Source: Prorocentrum cordatum
Lineage: Eukaryota > Sar > Dinophyceae > Prorocentrales > Prorocentraceae
Length of the DNA stretch: 39,126 nt
Direction of reading: 5' to 3'
Assembly: GCA_963575745.1 (NCBI GenBank)
Contig: CAUYUJ010002711.1
Span: 47,501 to 86,626 of the forward strand
Under the pieces are notes generated by a model, which saw nothing but the letters and a program-made list of their open reading frames with translations, searched no databases and was not told the origin of the DNA. The first letter of the stretch is position 1. Each line of letters starts with the position of its first letter. Both the position numbers and the translations under genes were made by a program. This document shows, piece by piece, positions 1 to 9,350 of this stretch.

Positions 1-1203
1 GTCGTTGCTCCTGTAGAACTCCAGCAGTGGCGCGCTTCCAGTCCACGGCGTAGCGCATGTGGGACCACCACTCGTAGAGGGCGCTCGACAACCAGGGGCA
101 CTTCTGGGGCGCCCTGCGCCGCCACTGCGGCGTCTCCTGGGGTCTTTACCCTCGACATCTTCATCTCCGCCGTCGGATCGCCTCTTCCAGTTTGTAAACC
201 AGTTAGACAAGGTGTACGACTGTTTGGTATACTTCCACCCCTTGGGCCATTCAAATTTGGCCAAGAACGTCTTCCTGGAGCGATGTGAAGATTTGCCCTT
301 GCCGTCCCACCCGCTCTCCTGCAGGTGCTACGTGTACGCCTTGCACACTATGTCGCGGTCCTGGATCATGTGCGGGTTGATGCGCCGCCTCGCTGGTGCG
401 CCGTGCTCCGGCTTCTTGGGGGCCAATTGGCTCTCCTTGTGCGCGGCCACCTGTTCTTCCTGCACGGGGGTGGGCAGTCTGCCGGCGATGGGCGCCACCA
501 CGCCGACGTCGCTGACCCCGCACGACCACTGCAGCGCCTCCAAAATGCCAGGGACCTTCTCGTGTGCAGGCGGGTGGGTGACCGCCACTGCGGTCTGAGA
601 AACGCCCCCCTCTCCTGCCCCGCCTGCTCCTCCTGCCCGTGACCCTCCGCCGCCAGGATCTTCGAAGCAAAGGTCGTCGTGGTCGCCTTCGGACTCCCGA
701 AACTTCTGCACCTGCTCCGCTGTGGGCTCCTGAGTGAGCACCAACATGTCGTGCAGCCAGGGCTCCTTGTACCGACTCATGACGTACTCGTAGAGTTCCC
801 TGCGGATGCGGGCACGGGTTTCCGCGTTCTGGGGCAGCTCCAGCATCTGCGTCATGACGTCAATGCCGCAGTCGCCGTCACAGACAACTCCGAGTACTAA
901 GCGCGCGCGATTTTGGTAGAACTTGCTCATCTCGTCGGCCGCCTCTGCGCCCCCGCGACCCCCGCCGCCTCTCACGGCCGCCACCCGGCGATTGACGTCG
1001 GCAGCCAATGCGGCGCTGAGCGGTGCCCTGTCGAGGCCGCCACTGCGGCCCTGAGCGGCGCCCTGTCGGCGCTCGGTTGGGGCCCGGCCCCGCCGCCTCC
1101 GCGCCCACGCCCGCCACCTCCGCGGCGGCGGGCTCGCTCGACCCAAGGCCGAAGCCAGCTGAGGGGGGATCGTTGCACTGAAAGCCGCATTCGAGGAGCC
1201 CAC
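1..1203 (-). pseudogene. Block A: unrecognised coding sequence with an in-frame TAG, running off the left edge
   Basis: A 291-codon frame runs from 1203 to a TAG at 328-330. The same frame then stays open for another 109 codons to the first base of the window, and that part still looks coding (it includes WFTNWKRR). The convincing core begins near MSKFYQNR (residues 92-99). It continues through a helical region with CDGDCGID (108-115) and RRELYEYVMSRY (134-145), and a basic stretch ARRRIN (271-276). The N-terminal 90 residues are Arg/Gly/Ala-rich and may not be translated. I recognise no family. The frame carries CACT hairpins, one read as TAVAV. It is either a decayed gene or one whose TAG is read through or is a sequencing error; the sequence alone does not decide. 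Confidence 0.45.
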
Positions 1204-1399
1204 CCTGTCCCTTGGCCAAGGGAGGGGCTGCAGCTCGACGTCGCAGAGGGGCGGGCGCGGGCTCCGCGGGCGGCGGGTGCAGGGAGCTCGCCACTGCAGC
1301 CAACTGTACAGCAGGAGCCCCTGCGGCTGGCGGCGTGGGCGGGGGGCTGCGGATTCCCTCAGACTCCGCTTCCTCTGCCTCTTTGGCCTCCTGAGGCTC

Positions 1400-1476
1400 T
1401 GCCTCCTCTGCCTCCTCTGCCTCCTCTGCCTCCTCTACCTCCTCTGCCTCCCCTGCCTCCTCTGCCCCCTCTACCA
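1400..1476. repeat. 9-bp tandem repeat (GCCTCCTCT)n
   Basis: About eight slightly varied copies of GCCTCCTCT lie in tandem. On the minus strand they read as a Glu-Ala-Glu repeat, on the plus strand as Leu-Pro-Pro. A related Leu/Ala-coding run with CTGGCG units follows at about 1500-1600. It could be a low-complexity linker of the minus-strand protein or plain simple sequence. Confidence 0.75.
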
Positions 1477-1777
1477 CCCCTGGCTCTGCCGACCCAGGCT
1501 TTGGCTCCTCAGGGTTTGGCTCTGGCGTTGGCGGCCCTGGCGCTGGCTCATCTGGCGTTGGCGGCGCTGGCGCTGGCGCTACCTCGTCCGCGTGTGGCGG
1601 GGGTGCCCCCCCTGGCTGTAGCTCTGGCGGGGGTGCTTCATTTGGGGGTGGCAGAGGCGGAGCCGCCGTCCCCGGCTGCGGCGCTGCTGGCTCCGCTGGC
1701 CCAAGCGCAGCGGCAGCTGGCGCTGGCTGCGCCTCTTGCTCAGGGGCAGCTGCCCCTGGTGGGCGCCAATCTGTCGG

Positions 1778-2302
1778 TCAGAGATGCGTGGCGGGGGGGG
1801 GGGGGGGGGCGATGCCAAACTGGGTCGCCGGCCAGTCTGCCTGGCACGGTTCGCGCAAGCAGCAGTGCACCTTCAACAAACCCACGGGCACCTCGGCGCC
1901 GCCACTGCGGCGACAGATGTTTACCATCCCTGTCTTGCCGTGCTGCGTCAAACGCGGAAAGGATTGCGTCTCGGGGTTCTTCGCCCGCTCGCATTCGAAG
2001 TTCTCTCCCGTGAACACGTCCACGCCATGCCATCGCACACCTAGGCTGCGGCACGTGCACCCGCATGTGCCATCTGGCGGGCGTTCGGCAGGCATCGTTC
2101 GCGCAGACCCCCATGCGCGCGCGCCGCCGCCCCTTGGAGCAGCCCTTTGATACGAAAAGGGCGTCGCGGACGAACAAGCAGGAACAAGCGCACTGCAGAG
2201 GGCAATGGGGGGGGGGGCAAGGCCATTGGCTGCAGAGGAGCAGGCGGAGAAGCAAGCGAGAAGCAGGGGGGGTGGCGGGCGCAGGGGTTGTGTTTTCCTC
2301 AC
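1778..2302 (-). CDS. Coding-like fragment upstream of block A
   Basis: A 174-codon minus frame. Only its second half, about 2045 down to 1826, looks coding: it has mixed composition with HGVDVFTGENFECERAKN, QSFPRLTQHGKTGMVNICRR and a Cys pair HCCLREPC. It ends in a poly-C run (poly-G on the plus strand at about 1793-1810), after which the frame is proline-only. A CACT hairpin at 1898-1911 is read here as RRSGG. It may be an upstream exon of block A. No family is recognised. Confidence 0.35.
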   Translation of the reverse strand: MRKTQPLRPPPPLLLACFSACSSAANGLAPPPIALCSALVPACSSATPFSYQRAAPRGGGARAWGSARTMPAERPPDGTCGCTCRSLGVRWHGVDVFTGENFECERAKNPETQSFPRLTQHGKTGMVNICRRSGGAEVPVGLLKVHCCLREPCQADWPATQFGIAPPPPPATHL

Positions 2303-2446
2303 GGACCGTCAAGGCATCACTTTGTCAATGGGTCTCGCTGGCGTTGACGCCTGCGCCGCCGCGATTCGCCCATGAAAGCCCCAAGGCGACCGCGGCCCCC
2401 GCCGCAGGACAGTGATTAGGTACCCAAAGGGGCCGCCACTGCGGCT

Positions 2447-2749
2447 TTAGGCTGCAAGAAGTTTCTGCATCAACGCGGCCATGTGCGCTTCCAGGTAGAG
2501 CCTGCAGGCCTCCTTCTTCTGCAGATGACTGGCCCTGTGCCACGCGCAGGGGGGCTCGCCGCCACAGTAGACTTGCAACCACTTCGCGCGGGTGAAAAAG
2601 GCCAGCTCGCACACGACAACCATCCCGTGCAAATCCCTTGCGCGCGTGACCGCTCCCTCCCACGCGCCCTTGCATTCCTTGGTGGGGAACAGCCATCGGC
2701 GCGTGTAGCCAGCGTGCACGGTGTCCTGGGCACTGACCGCCTGGTCCAC
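2447..2749 (-). CDS. Block B, C-terminal coding segment
   Basis: A 100-codon minus frame ending at a stop at 2447. The composition is protein-like, with RRWLFPTKECKGAWEGAV, ARDLHGMVVVCELAFFTRAK, WLQVYCGGEPPCAWHRASHL and a helical end EAHMAALMQKLLAA. Several Cys and Trp residues suggest a folded domain, but I recognise none. It lies directly downstream of the other half of block B in a different frame, so the two are probably one gene split by a frame change near 2,780. A CACT hairpin (2432-2445) sits just past the stop. Confidence 0.4.
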   Translation of the reverse strand: MDQAVSAQDTVHAGYTRRWLFPTKECKGAWEGAVTRARDLHGMVVVCELAFFTRAKWLQVYCGGEPPCAWHRASHLQKKEACRLYLEAHMAALMQKLLAA

Positions 2750-2798
2750 AGGAACTGGTGGACTGGCGGCTTTTGTCGGTGTCTCTCCAGAGGGCAGG

Positions 2799-3455
2799 CT
2801 ATCTTGCGAGTCCGTCCCGTTGGCGGCAGCCGCCGCTGCGGCGTAGTCTCCGCCTGGGTTCTGAACCAGCGGGGCCCCCCGCCAGATCGCACTCGGACCT
2901 GGGCCGCTCGAAGAGCCAGGGCACGTCCGTCTCGCGGATCCAGTGCGCGTTCTTCTTGAACGAGGTCAGGCACACCTCCCTCTCTTCCGTCGCGTCGGGG
3001 AACTCGAGCGGGCACTTCTCACGCGCGGAACAAACAACGATGCGCCCCAGCACCTTTTGTCTCTGTTTCGCTGCCGCTGCGGCATCTGCCGCTGCGGGGT
3101 CGGGCAGGTCGAGCAGGGCGCCCATGGCGTCCTCTCCCTTGTCGTCCTCGCCAGCCGCCGCTGCGGCGTCCTCGGCTCGCGCTTGGCTCTTGAACGCGCC
3201 CGCGATCTCCTTCCACGCGCGCCCCTGCGCAGAAGCCCCGTTTGAATTCCTGAGCGCGTAGCCGTGCGCATGGACTACCCACGGCAGGCCCAGAGAGAAG
3301 TGGACGAACTTCACGCGCCCTGCGTTGGTAGAGGTCTCCTCGGTCTCCAAGAGCGCGCGCGGCTCTGTCAGCCGACCGCGCCAGACAGAGAATCGTTCGC
3401 CCAGCTGCACGGGTTTCCACTGGGGGGAAGCACGCGCGGTACTCGACTTTCCCAT
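2799..3455 (-). CDS. Block B, N-terminal coding segment
   Basis: The frame is open from 4019, but the part above about 3,600 is translated (GGA)n purine repeat. The Met at 3455 (MGKSSTARASPQW) is the first sensible start. The protein has RVKFVHFSLGLPWVVHAHGY, an Ala-rich helix, VLGRIVVCSAREKCPLEFP and VPWLFERPRSECDLAGG, and would continue in another frame at 2749. Two CGCT-loop hairpins (2829-2842, 3154-3167) fall inside it. The Ala-rich runs come from the hairpin sequence and similar repeats. The function is unknown. Confidence 0.4.
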   Translation of the reverse strand: MGKSSTARASPQWKPVQLGERFSVWRGRLTEPRALLETEETSTNAGRVKFVHFSLGLPWVVHAHGYALRNSNGASAQGRAWKEIAGAFKSQARAEDAAAAAGEDDKGEDAMGALLDLPDPAAADAAAAAKQRQKVLGRIVVCSAREKCPLEFPDATEEREVCLTSFKKNAHWIRETDVPWLFERPRSECDLAGGPAGSEPRRRLRRSGGCRQRDGLAR

Positions 3456-3654
3456 GGGCGCCGCTGCGTCGCCCGCCGCACAAGCGGAGCCGAAGGGAAC
3501 GAGCGTCTGCGCTGGAACCGATGCGCTGCGGCGGCACCGCGCAGCATTGCTCTCCAGCTCCCCACCCTGCCACGCGTCGCTGCCCGTCACCCCTCCCTCC
3601 GACCGTGTCCCCGCGCTGCTCGTCCGACATCCCCCCTCCTCCTGCTCCATCCCG

Positions 3655-3770
3655 TCCTCCTCTTCCTCCTCCTCCTCCTCCCTCATCTTTCCTCTCTCCT
3701 CTTTCCTCTCTCCTCCCTCCTCCCTCCTCCCCCTCTCCCCCCCCTCTCCTCCGCCTCCTCCCTCCAGCGC
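3655..3770. repeat. Pyrimidine-rich (TCC/CTC)n tract
   Basis: A long, nearly pure C/T run with TCC and CTC units. On the minus strand it is a GGA-type purine tract. It gives spurious Glu/Gly or Ser/Pro-rich frames on both strands. Confidence 0.85.
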
Positions 3771-3816
3771 CCTCGAAGCCTCTGGCGGCCCCCCTCGGCG
3801 CCAGACCCCCTCGGCG

Positions 3817-3868
3817 GCCCCCCTGCGGTTCTGCGGCGGCTGCAGCAGCCGGCGCAGGATCCGGGGCC
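3817..3868 (+). repeat. Dispersed hairpin element, copy 1
   Basis: A 27-base imperfect palindrome at 3831-3857 (13-base arms, one mismatched pair) is centred on GCTGCAGCAGC and preceded by GGTTCTGC. A second copy lies in opposite orientation at 14,220-14,272 and shares the flanks GGTTCTGC and CCCCCT. The two copies differ inside the stem, with one compensating pair change. Confidence 0.55.
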
Positions 3869-4010
3869 GGGGGGGTCTCCCGATGGGGGGCCGGAGAGAG
3901 GATGGAGGAGGGAGGAGAGAGGAAAGAGGGGGCGCTCCCCCCACTTCAGCGCGCCTGCGCTCTTCATTTTTCTCGCCGCCGCGCCTGCGCCCCCGTCCGC
4001 GTCGGGGCAT

Positions 4011-4066
4011 GGGCGCCACTGCGTGGGCGCCACTGCGTCCATCGGAGCATGGGCGCCACTGCGCCC
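4011..4066 (+). repeat. Tandem GGGCGCCACTGCG units
   Basis: Three copies of GGGCGCCACTGCG start at 4011, 4025 and 4051. The last is completed to a perfect 16-base hairpin (GGGCGC, loop CACT, GCGCCC). The first two have only the 5' half plus the loop and a GCG. It looks like a local duplication of the CACT hairpin family. Confidence 0.7.
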
Positions 4067-4117
4067 TCCGCTTCAGATGTCCTGGCGGCCATTTTCGTCG
4101 AAAACGGTTTTGTGCTG

Positions 4118-5553
4118 CTACGGCTGGCCCTTAGGCTTCGATGTGGCCTTCTTCGCGGCTTTCCTCCAGTCGGTCGGGGCCGCTTCCTTCTTCCTCTTCA
4201 CATGCATGTCTTCCATGATCAGTTCCTCGCCCGCCTGGAGATCCACCGTGTTGGTCGCCGCTGGGATTCGGGCGCAGATGACCCGACCGCAGATGACAAC
4301 GTTCACTTCCTTCGGCGCGAACTCCACGTTAAAGCGCGCTCGCCCCGCCTCCGCTTCAGCGACGTCTCGCGCTCCAAGCTCTTCGGCCGTGGGCTTCGTC
4401 ACGCCCCAGAAGGGGTGCATGGACTCCTTGCCCGCCCACTTCCACTCTCGTTGAGCGGGGCCCGTCTCCTCCACATCGAAGGGCGTCTTGCTTTCGGGCG
4501 CGGCAAACTCTGGATGTACGTAGAACGAAATGTCTACAAGCTCTTCTGGGTTCCTGGCCCGCACTTCCACGTGAACCTTGTCTTCGTGGCTGCTCGCGTC
4601 CCACACTTTGTTCTGCTTCGGCGCACGTGGCCACGACGCGAGTATGCCAGCCGACGCTGCGGCTTTGGTGTGCACTTTCACTTTGTTGATCGTTGCGTGG
4701 CGGCTCAGGGCCGCAGGTAGGTTCGATTCTGCGCCCTGTTCAACGCGCGAACAGAGCGCCAAGTGCTTCTCCCGCAGCACCTGCAGCACCGCTCCCATGT
4801 AGGCCTCCTTCTTGCCCATGTCCCTGGCGGCTGCCTGGCCCAACCGCTCCGCGACTGGCAGTGGCAACCACATTGCTGGCCTCTCTCCCTTCTTAATGGT
4901 GGCCTGTTCGTTCTCGGGGCGCCCTGTGATCGCGTTGCACGCGATCGCCGCGGGCTGCGCGGCGGGCCCGCCCCCCTTTTCCTGAGCCGACGTTGCGGTT
5001 GTCTTTCCTTCGGGCGGCAGCGCTGCAAAGTCGAACCACGTCCAATCCTCCTGTGCCTGGGGGGGCGCCATGAGCTCGGCAGCTTTTTCTGTCGGCAGGG
5101 CGTTCGCGCACGCCGCCTTGCACCCCTGCAAGAGCGCCTCGCGGGCCTTCGCCGTCGAGGGGGTGGCCCCCTTGACCGCGACAGCCATGGCGCTGGCGCG
5201 CTGGATGTTGATGTTGGTCAGAAACTGAACCACCGCCGAGGCGCTGTTGTCCAAGTGCTTCGCGATGTCGGTTCTCAGGGCCGCGTGGCGCGCGTGGGAA
5301 ACATCCTCCATGAGCCGCAACTGCGGCTCCAGGGCTCGCTGCTCCCACGCAAACTCGGGCTCGATGCGCCAGCCTGGCGACCCCGTCTGCTTGGAAGCCT
5401 TATTGGGCGGCAACCTGTAGGCCCGCGCGATGATGGCCACCTTCGCGCGGGGGAATTGCGCGCTCACCTCCCCCGCGAGGCTGAAAGCGGGCAGGCGCAA
5501 CATTCTCGTGGCAGAATTGACGTACGTCTCGACGAAGTCGATGGGTTCCCGTA
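4118..5553 (-). CDS. Block C, main open segment (461 codons plus upstream extension)
   Basis: A clean frame from 5503 to a stop at 4118. It also reads sensibly upstream to about 5550 (REPIDFVETYVNSATRM), so the Met at 5503 need not be the start. The composition is that of a real soluble protein. A helical N-terminus contains FPRAKVAIIARAYRLPPN and HLDNSASAVVQFLTNINIQ. The middle is Ala/Gln-rich. A more beta-rich C-terminal half includes KVHVEVRARNPEELVDISF and ARFNVEFAPKEVNVVICGR. The tail is Lys-rich (VKRKKEAAPTDWRKAAKKA), which is nucleic-acid-binding or NLS-like. No known domain is recognised. It is the longest uninterrupted coding segment of the left compartment and is probably the 3' part of the broken gene spanning 4118-6426. 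Confidence 0.55.
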
Positions 5554-6426
5554 TGCGAGGCCTCCATCGGCGCCCAAGTTCAGGATGTAATCGAAGAAGT
5601 CGCAGAAGGAGGGGTCGGACGGGAAGCTCCCCAGTCGGGCACCTGCCGTCTGCATCGCGCTCTCGTAGGTTATTGTGTCGCCGCCGTCCGCCTTTGCGTT
5701 CTTGATCTCTTAGGAGAGTACTTTCATCGCCTCCAGCTCCGACATCCGCATGGAGAACGCCTGTGGCCGATTAATGGCCTGGGCTATGATGGAGCCGTTC
5801 TGTTCGCCAAGCATGACATCAGGGCCCGGCACCTCGTAGAGCACCCCCTCCTTCACGAGCTTCTGCGCCACAGGGTCATTGTCCGCCGCTGCGGACATCG
5901 TCAGCAAGCCTGTGCCGACCTCGCACATGGGCTGCAGCATTGCCACCTGCGCAGGGGTTTGGTCGTCTGTGGGGGCCCCCCACTTGCCCCCGCGTCGATG
6001 GCCAGCAGAATGATTGCCAAATGCGAGTGCGAAAGCGTGCCGTAGAGAACTTCGCCGCCACTGCGGCGTAATATTTCCTTAAGGCACCCTTTGGCCTTGT
6101 CCTTGCAGTTCTGCGTGAACGAGGTGCACCCCGCCATGCCCTTCTGCTTCTCCGCGGGGAAGTCCCTGGCGCACACTCCCTCGAAGTCGGCTTCCGCCTG
6201 GTGAACCCGACGCAGATGATCTCGCACGCCAGCGAACGCACTCATCTACTTTTTGGAACACACCAACCCTGTTAGCGGGGTGTGGCCCCAGCAATCGCAC
6301 TGGAATCCTTTGCATCGCGCCGGTGTTGCAAAGGGCACTGAGCTCGTTGCTGAGATGCATCTCTTTCGTTTCGGCCGCCACTGCGGCCGCGACCTCGGCT
6401 GCCCCGCCGTCCTTCGTTGCACTCAT
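4118..6426 (-). pseudogene. Block C as a whole: one gene broken by frame changes and a stop
   Basis: Four consecutive coding-like pieces read in different frames. Piece 1 is 6426 to about 6250, starting MSATKDGGAAEV. Piece 2 is about 6245 to 5965 and includes RDFPAEKQKGMAGCTSF and SHSHLAIILLAIDAG. Piece 3 is about 5960 to 5550, including AMLQPMCEVGTGLLTM and CDFFDYILNLGADGG, with a TAA at 5710-5712 in the middle of an otherwise open frame. Piece 4 is the 461-codon segment. The joins between pieces 1-2 and 2-3 fall at homopolymers (AAAAA near 6252, CCCCCC near 5978), as expected for single-base indels. The pieces together would make a protein of roughly 760 residues with no recognised domain. 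Either the gene is decayed or the assembly has indel errors. Confidence 0.45.
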
Positions 6427-6540
6427 GGCTGGCGCGCCGGGCCCGCGCCAGGCGCGGCTGGCGCGCTCGGGCCTTCCGGGCGCGGAATAAAACGTTGCGT
6501 CTGCGAGCCCGGGCGGCTGCGGCGCAGGCCGATGGCGGGA

Positions 6541-6660
6541 GAGGACGAGGGGGGGGAGGAGGAGGAGGGGGGGAGGGGGGGGGGGGATAAGGATAGGGAG
6601 GAGGGGGAAGAGGAGGAGGAGGAGGAGGAGGAAGAGGAGGACGAGGAAAGGAGGAAGAGG
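6541..6660 (+). repeat. Purine-rich (GGA)n tract
   Basis: An almost pure A/G run of GGA, GAGG and poly-G units follows the 5' end of block C. It is low-complexity sequence. Confidence 0.85.
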
Positions 6661-6679
6661 AACACCAAGGCACGTATTG

Positions 6680-7130
6680 ATAATACGTAGAACAGTAGAT
6701 TCAAAGCAATAAGAATTGAATTACAATTCGAACATTCACAATGGTAATACTAGTGTCGAATCTCATAATATACGGTGAATACCTTACAAAAGAGACATAG
6801 TACTGACTTGTCATAAGAAAACGGTGAACCAACATTCTACTAGTAACAAGCGTAGTTCGAAAAGAACACATGCGACAAATACTACTAAGTCGAATGCTCA
6901 TATTAATGCTACAATGAGAAGAAGAATGCGAGTACGAACGCTCGTACTAGTACTCTGAACATAATACGAAAATGCGAAAACGAATGATACTGGTACCACT
7001 AATACGAATACTCATGATAAAAATAGTAGTGGCACTGGCAATGAGGTTGCTGTCACTAATACCAACAATACTCATCATACTGATGCTAAGAAGAGAAGGA
7101 GGAGGAATCCATATATATATAACCACATAC
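6680..7130. other. AT-rich non-coding spacer
   Basis: The base composition drops sharply to AT-rich. Short imperfect units such as ATACTA and GTACGAA recur. No frame looks coding and no RNA gene is recognised. It separates blocks C and D and could be intergenic or intronic. Confidence 0.6.
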
Positions 7131-7324
7131 GCAGACACATGCTTGGCTGTCTGCAGCTATTCGTGGTTGGGAGAGGAAAAAGGCCCGCGCCCGCCCCTGC
7201 GCGCGCGTGCTCATACTGTATACTATCCTTACCCATCGGGCGGCGGGGCGGCGTCGGCTGCATGGCCGCCGCGGGGCCGTCAGCGGCCCCGCGGCAAAAT
7301 GTTGGGGCCTCAAGAGTAGGCTTG

Positions 7325-7650
7325 GGATGGTGATGGTGATGGTGGCGGTAGAGGCGGTGGTGATGACGGTGGGGATGGCGATGGCGGTGTTGATGCAGGC
7401 GGCGGTGATGGTGATCGTGATGATGATGTTTGAGTAAGTATGATGATGGTGATGATGCTTGATTATCATGATAAGCCGCGGCAGTAATATACCTATGATG
7501 GCCCTACTGTTGATTGTTGTTGCTGGTGGTGGTGATGAGGGTAATGATAATTAATGATGATGGTGATAATGGTGGTGACGGAGGTGATGGTGATGGTAAT
7601 GTTGATGGTGCTGGATGTGGTGATGATGATATATGGGTGAAGGTGGTTAT
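7325..7650 (+). repeat. (GAT/GGT)n trinucleotide repeat
   Basis: Degenerate GATGGTGAT units fill this stretch. On the minus strand they read as ATC/ACC and produce the His/Ile/Thr-rich tail of the 7493-8497 frame. That tail is therefore unlikely to be real protein. Confidence 0.85.
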
Positions 7651-7699
7651 GAGTTGGTGGGGACTTTGGTGAGGACGACGGTCGCGGATTGCGATGGCG

Positions 7700-9040
7700 A
7701 TGGCCATCCCTTCTTGCTCCGACGATCGCTCGCGCCGTCGGTCTCCGACAGCCCAGTCGGTGCCAGCACGGCCGCCACTGCGGCCTGTTGCTCCCTGATC
7801 GGCGTCCTGAAGGTGTCCCTCGCGGTGGTTCTATCGCATCGGCTTCCTGGTTATAGGCGCGCAAGCATCTCCTGTAATGCTCCTCCTCTCGCTGCCCCGC
7901 CGACCAGTCGCTGACGGGGAAGTCCACGTCGTCGTCGCATGGTCTTGGAATGCCCTGCGAGTCGAAGCCCGCGTCCTCGCCGTTCTGGAGCGCCTGGTGG
8001 TACCTCGACCATGGGCTCAGCTGTCTTTCGTAGTAGCGGGAGACTGGGTTCTGAGGATCGTTCGTCATGGTGGCTAAGATGCTCCTTGCGGCTTCATACG
8101 TATCAAACTCATACGGCTCCCATTCCTCAACCCCTGCGGCAGTCATGGCGCAGTCCCTTACGGCCAGGCGCGCCGCTGCGGCCATGCGACCCTGCGCCGC
8201 TGGCGTCCTCACGCAGGCACTGTGCGTGAACTCGATGTGCACCGCACTGTGCCACGCAATCGGAGCTTCTTGCAGTCGCTGCTCGGCATCGAGCGCGCGC
8301 TGCCTTGCGTGCATCAGTGCACCTGTGGCGCGGAGCATCTCCGTGCGACCGATAGGCGAGCGCATCTCGCGCAAGGCGCGCGCGCGACTCAGGCGGCTAG
8401 CCGTCGTGCGACCAGTAAGGCGTTCGCCCACCTCGGTTGGCATGGAAAGCCTCGCGGTCGCGCGTGCTCTCCCACCGCTGCGTCCAACGCCCATCATCGA
8501 CGAACCCGTGCCCCAGCGATGCGGCTTCCCGCTCCGGTTCCGCGGCCTCGATTACGTTTGCCACGCGGGAGTCCTCCCAGCCTCGTGCGTCGTCAAACTC
8601 TGGAGCCGCCGCTGCGGCTTCGTCCTCGGTGACGGGACTAAGCGTAACTTCGCCCTCGGCGACGGGGCGAAGCGGAACTTGGCGTCCGCCACTGCGGACA
8701 TTTTGGAATGTAGCTGTGGTGGCGACCAACAACCTCGCGAGCAGCTCGCCCAACTCGGCCCCGTCCACAAGGACGATGTCGTGGAATCCCCTGTGCGGCC
8801 CGGGACGCGCGCGGCCGCCAGGAAACGAGCCAGGCGCTTGCGGTCGATGTGTTCTATGCCGTTGATCGAGGCCTCGCGGCAGCATGTATCGCAAATGGGG
8901 CCCGTTCCGCATTCCAGCGTCGCGTCAGGAATGTGAATGGGACAGCGTGCTCGCGGTCGCAGTAGATGCACATGCTGTCATCGGGCAGGCTGCCCATGTG
9001 TCTTTGCCAGCAGGCAGCTTCGGCTGCGGTCCGCCACTGC
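7700..9040 (-). pseudogene. Block D: cysteine/histidine-module protein gene in several frames
   Basis: Coding-like pieces run right to left. Around 9030-8960 one frame gives SMCIYCDREHA; a second frame directly after gives CPIHIP, LECGTG and CDTCCREA (to about 8870). This spacing of CxxC, His, CxxH, Cys and CxxC looks like one zinc-binding module split by a frame change. Next come ASINGIEHIDRKRLARFL, then (frame change near 8820) FHDIVLVDGAELGELLARLL and SRVANVIEAAEPEREAASL. A further frame change near 8,450 leads to RALDAEQRLQEAPIAWHSA, EPYEFDTYEAARSILATM and FPVSDWSAGQREEEHYRR. The coding signal fades into the GAT repeat below 7700. It contains CACT/CGCT hairpins at 7770, 8604 and 8684. The product is an unrecognised zinc-binding, helix-rich protein. 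Confidence 0.45.
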
Positions 9041-9109
9041 AGACCTCCCTAGGAGGCGGCCGCCTGGCCGCTGAGCGCGGGCGCGCGGTGGCGCAGTGGC
9101 GCCGCTGAA

Positions 9110-9350
9110 CTGGCAATGGCTGCGTGCACATAATTTCACATGAAACGACGTATCCATTATATTGGTAAGTTTGTGTGTAGACGATGGCAATACGTATGAC
9201 AGGTATGCTCATTCGTATGTGACCTCGTATATATACATATATATATGAATACACATAATTATGTACTAATCGTTAAACCATGTCCATATGATCGTTTACT
9301 GTGTAACCACCGAAGCATGTGATCATATACCACCACTAATTCGTCTACCA
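9110..9350. other. AT-rich spacer with (TA)n
   Basis: The sequence is AT-rich, including a TATATACATATATATATG run near 9227-9246. No coding frame or structured RNA is recognised. It separates block D from block E. Confidence 0.6.

Noticed and set aside
913-2013. Plus-strand 366-codon frame
   Set aside because: Pro/Leu/Ala/Arg-rich translation of the CCT repeat and GC-rich sequence; the minus strand has the protein-like text.
3264-4720. Plus-strand frames of 396, 399 and 269 codons
   Set aside because: They cross the (TCC)n tract and are shadows of blocks B and C; composition is Ser/Pro/Arg-rich without motifs.
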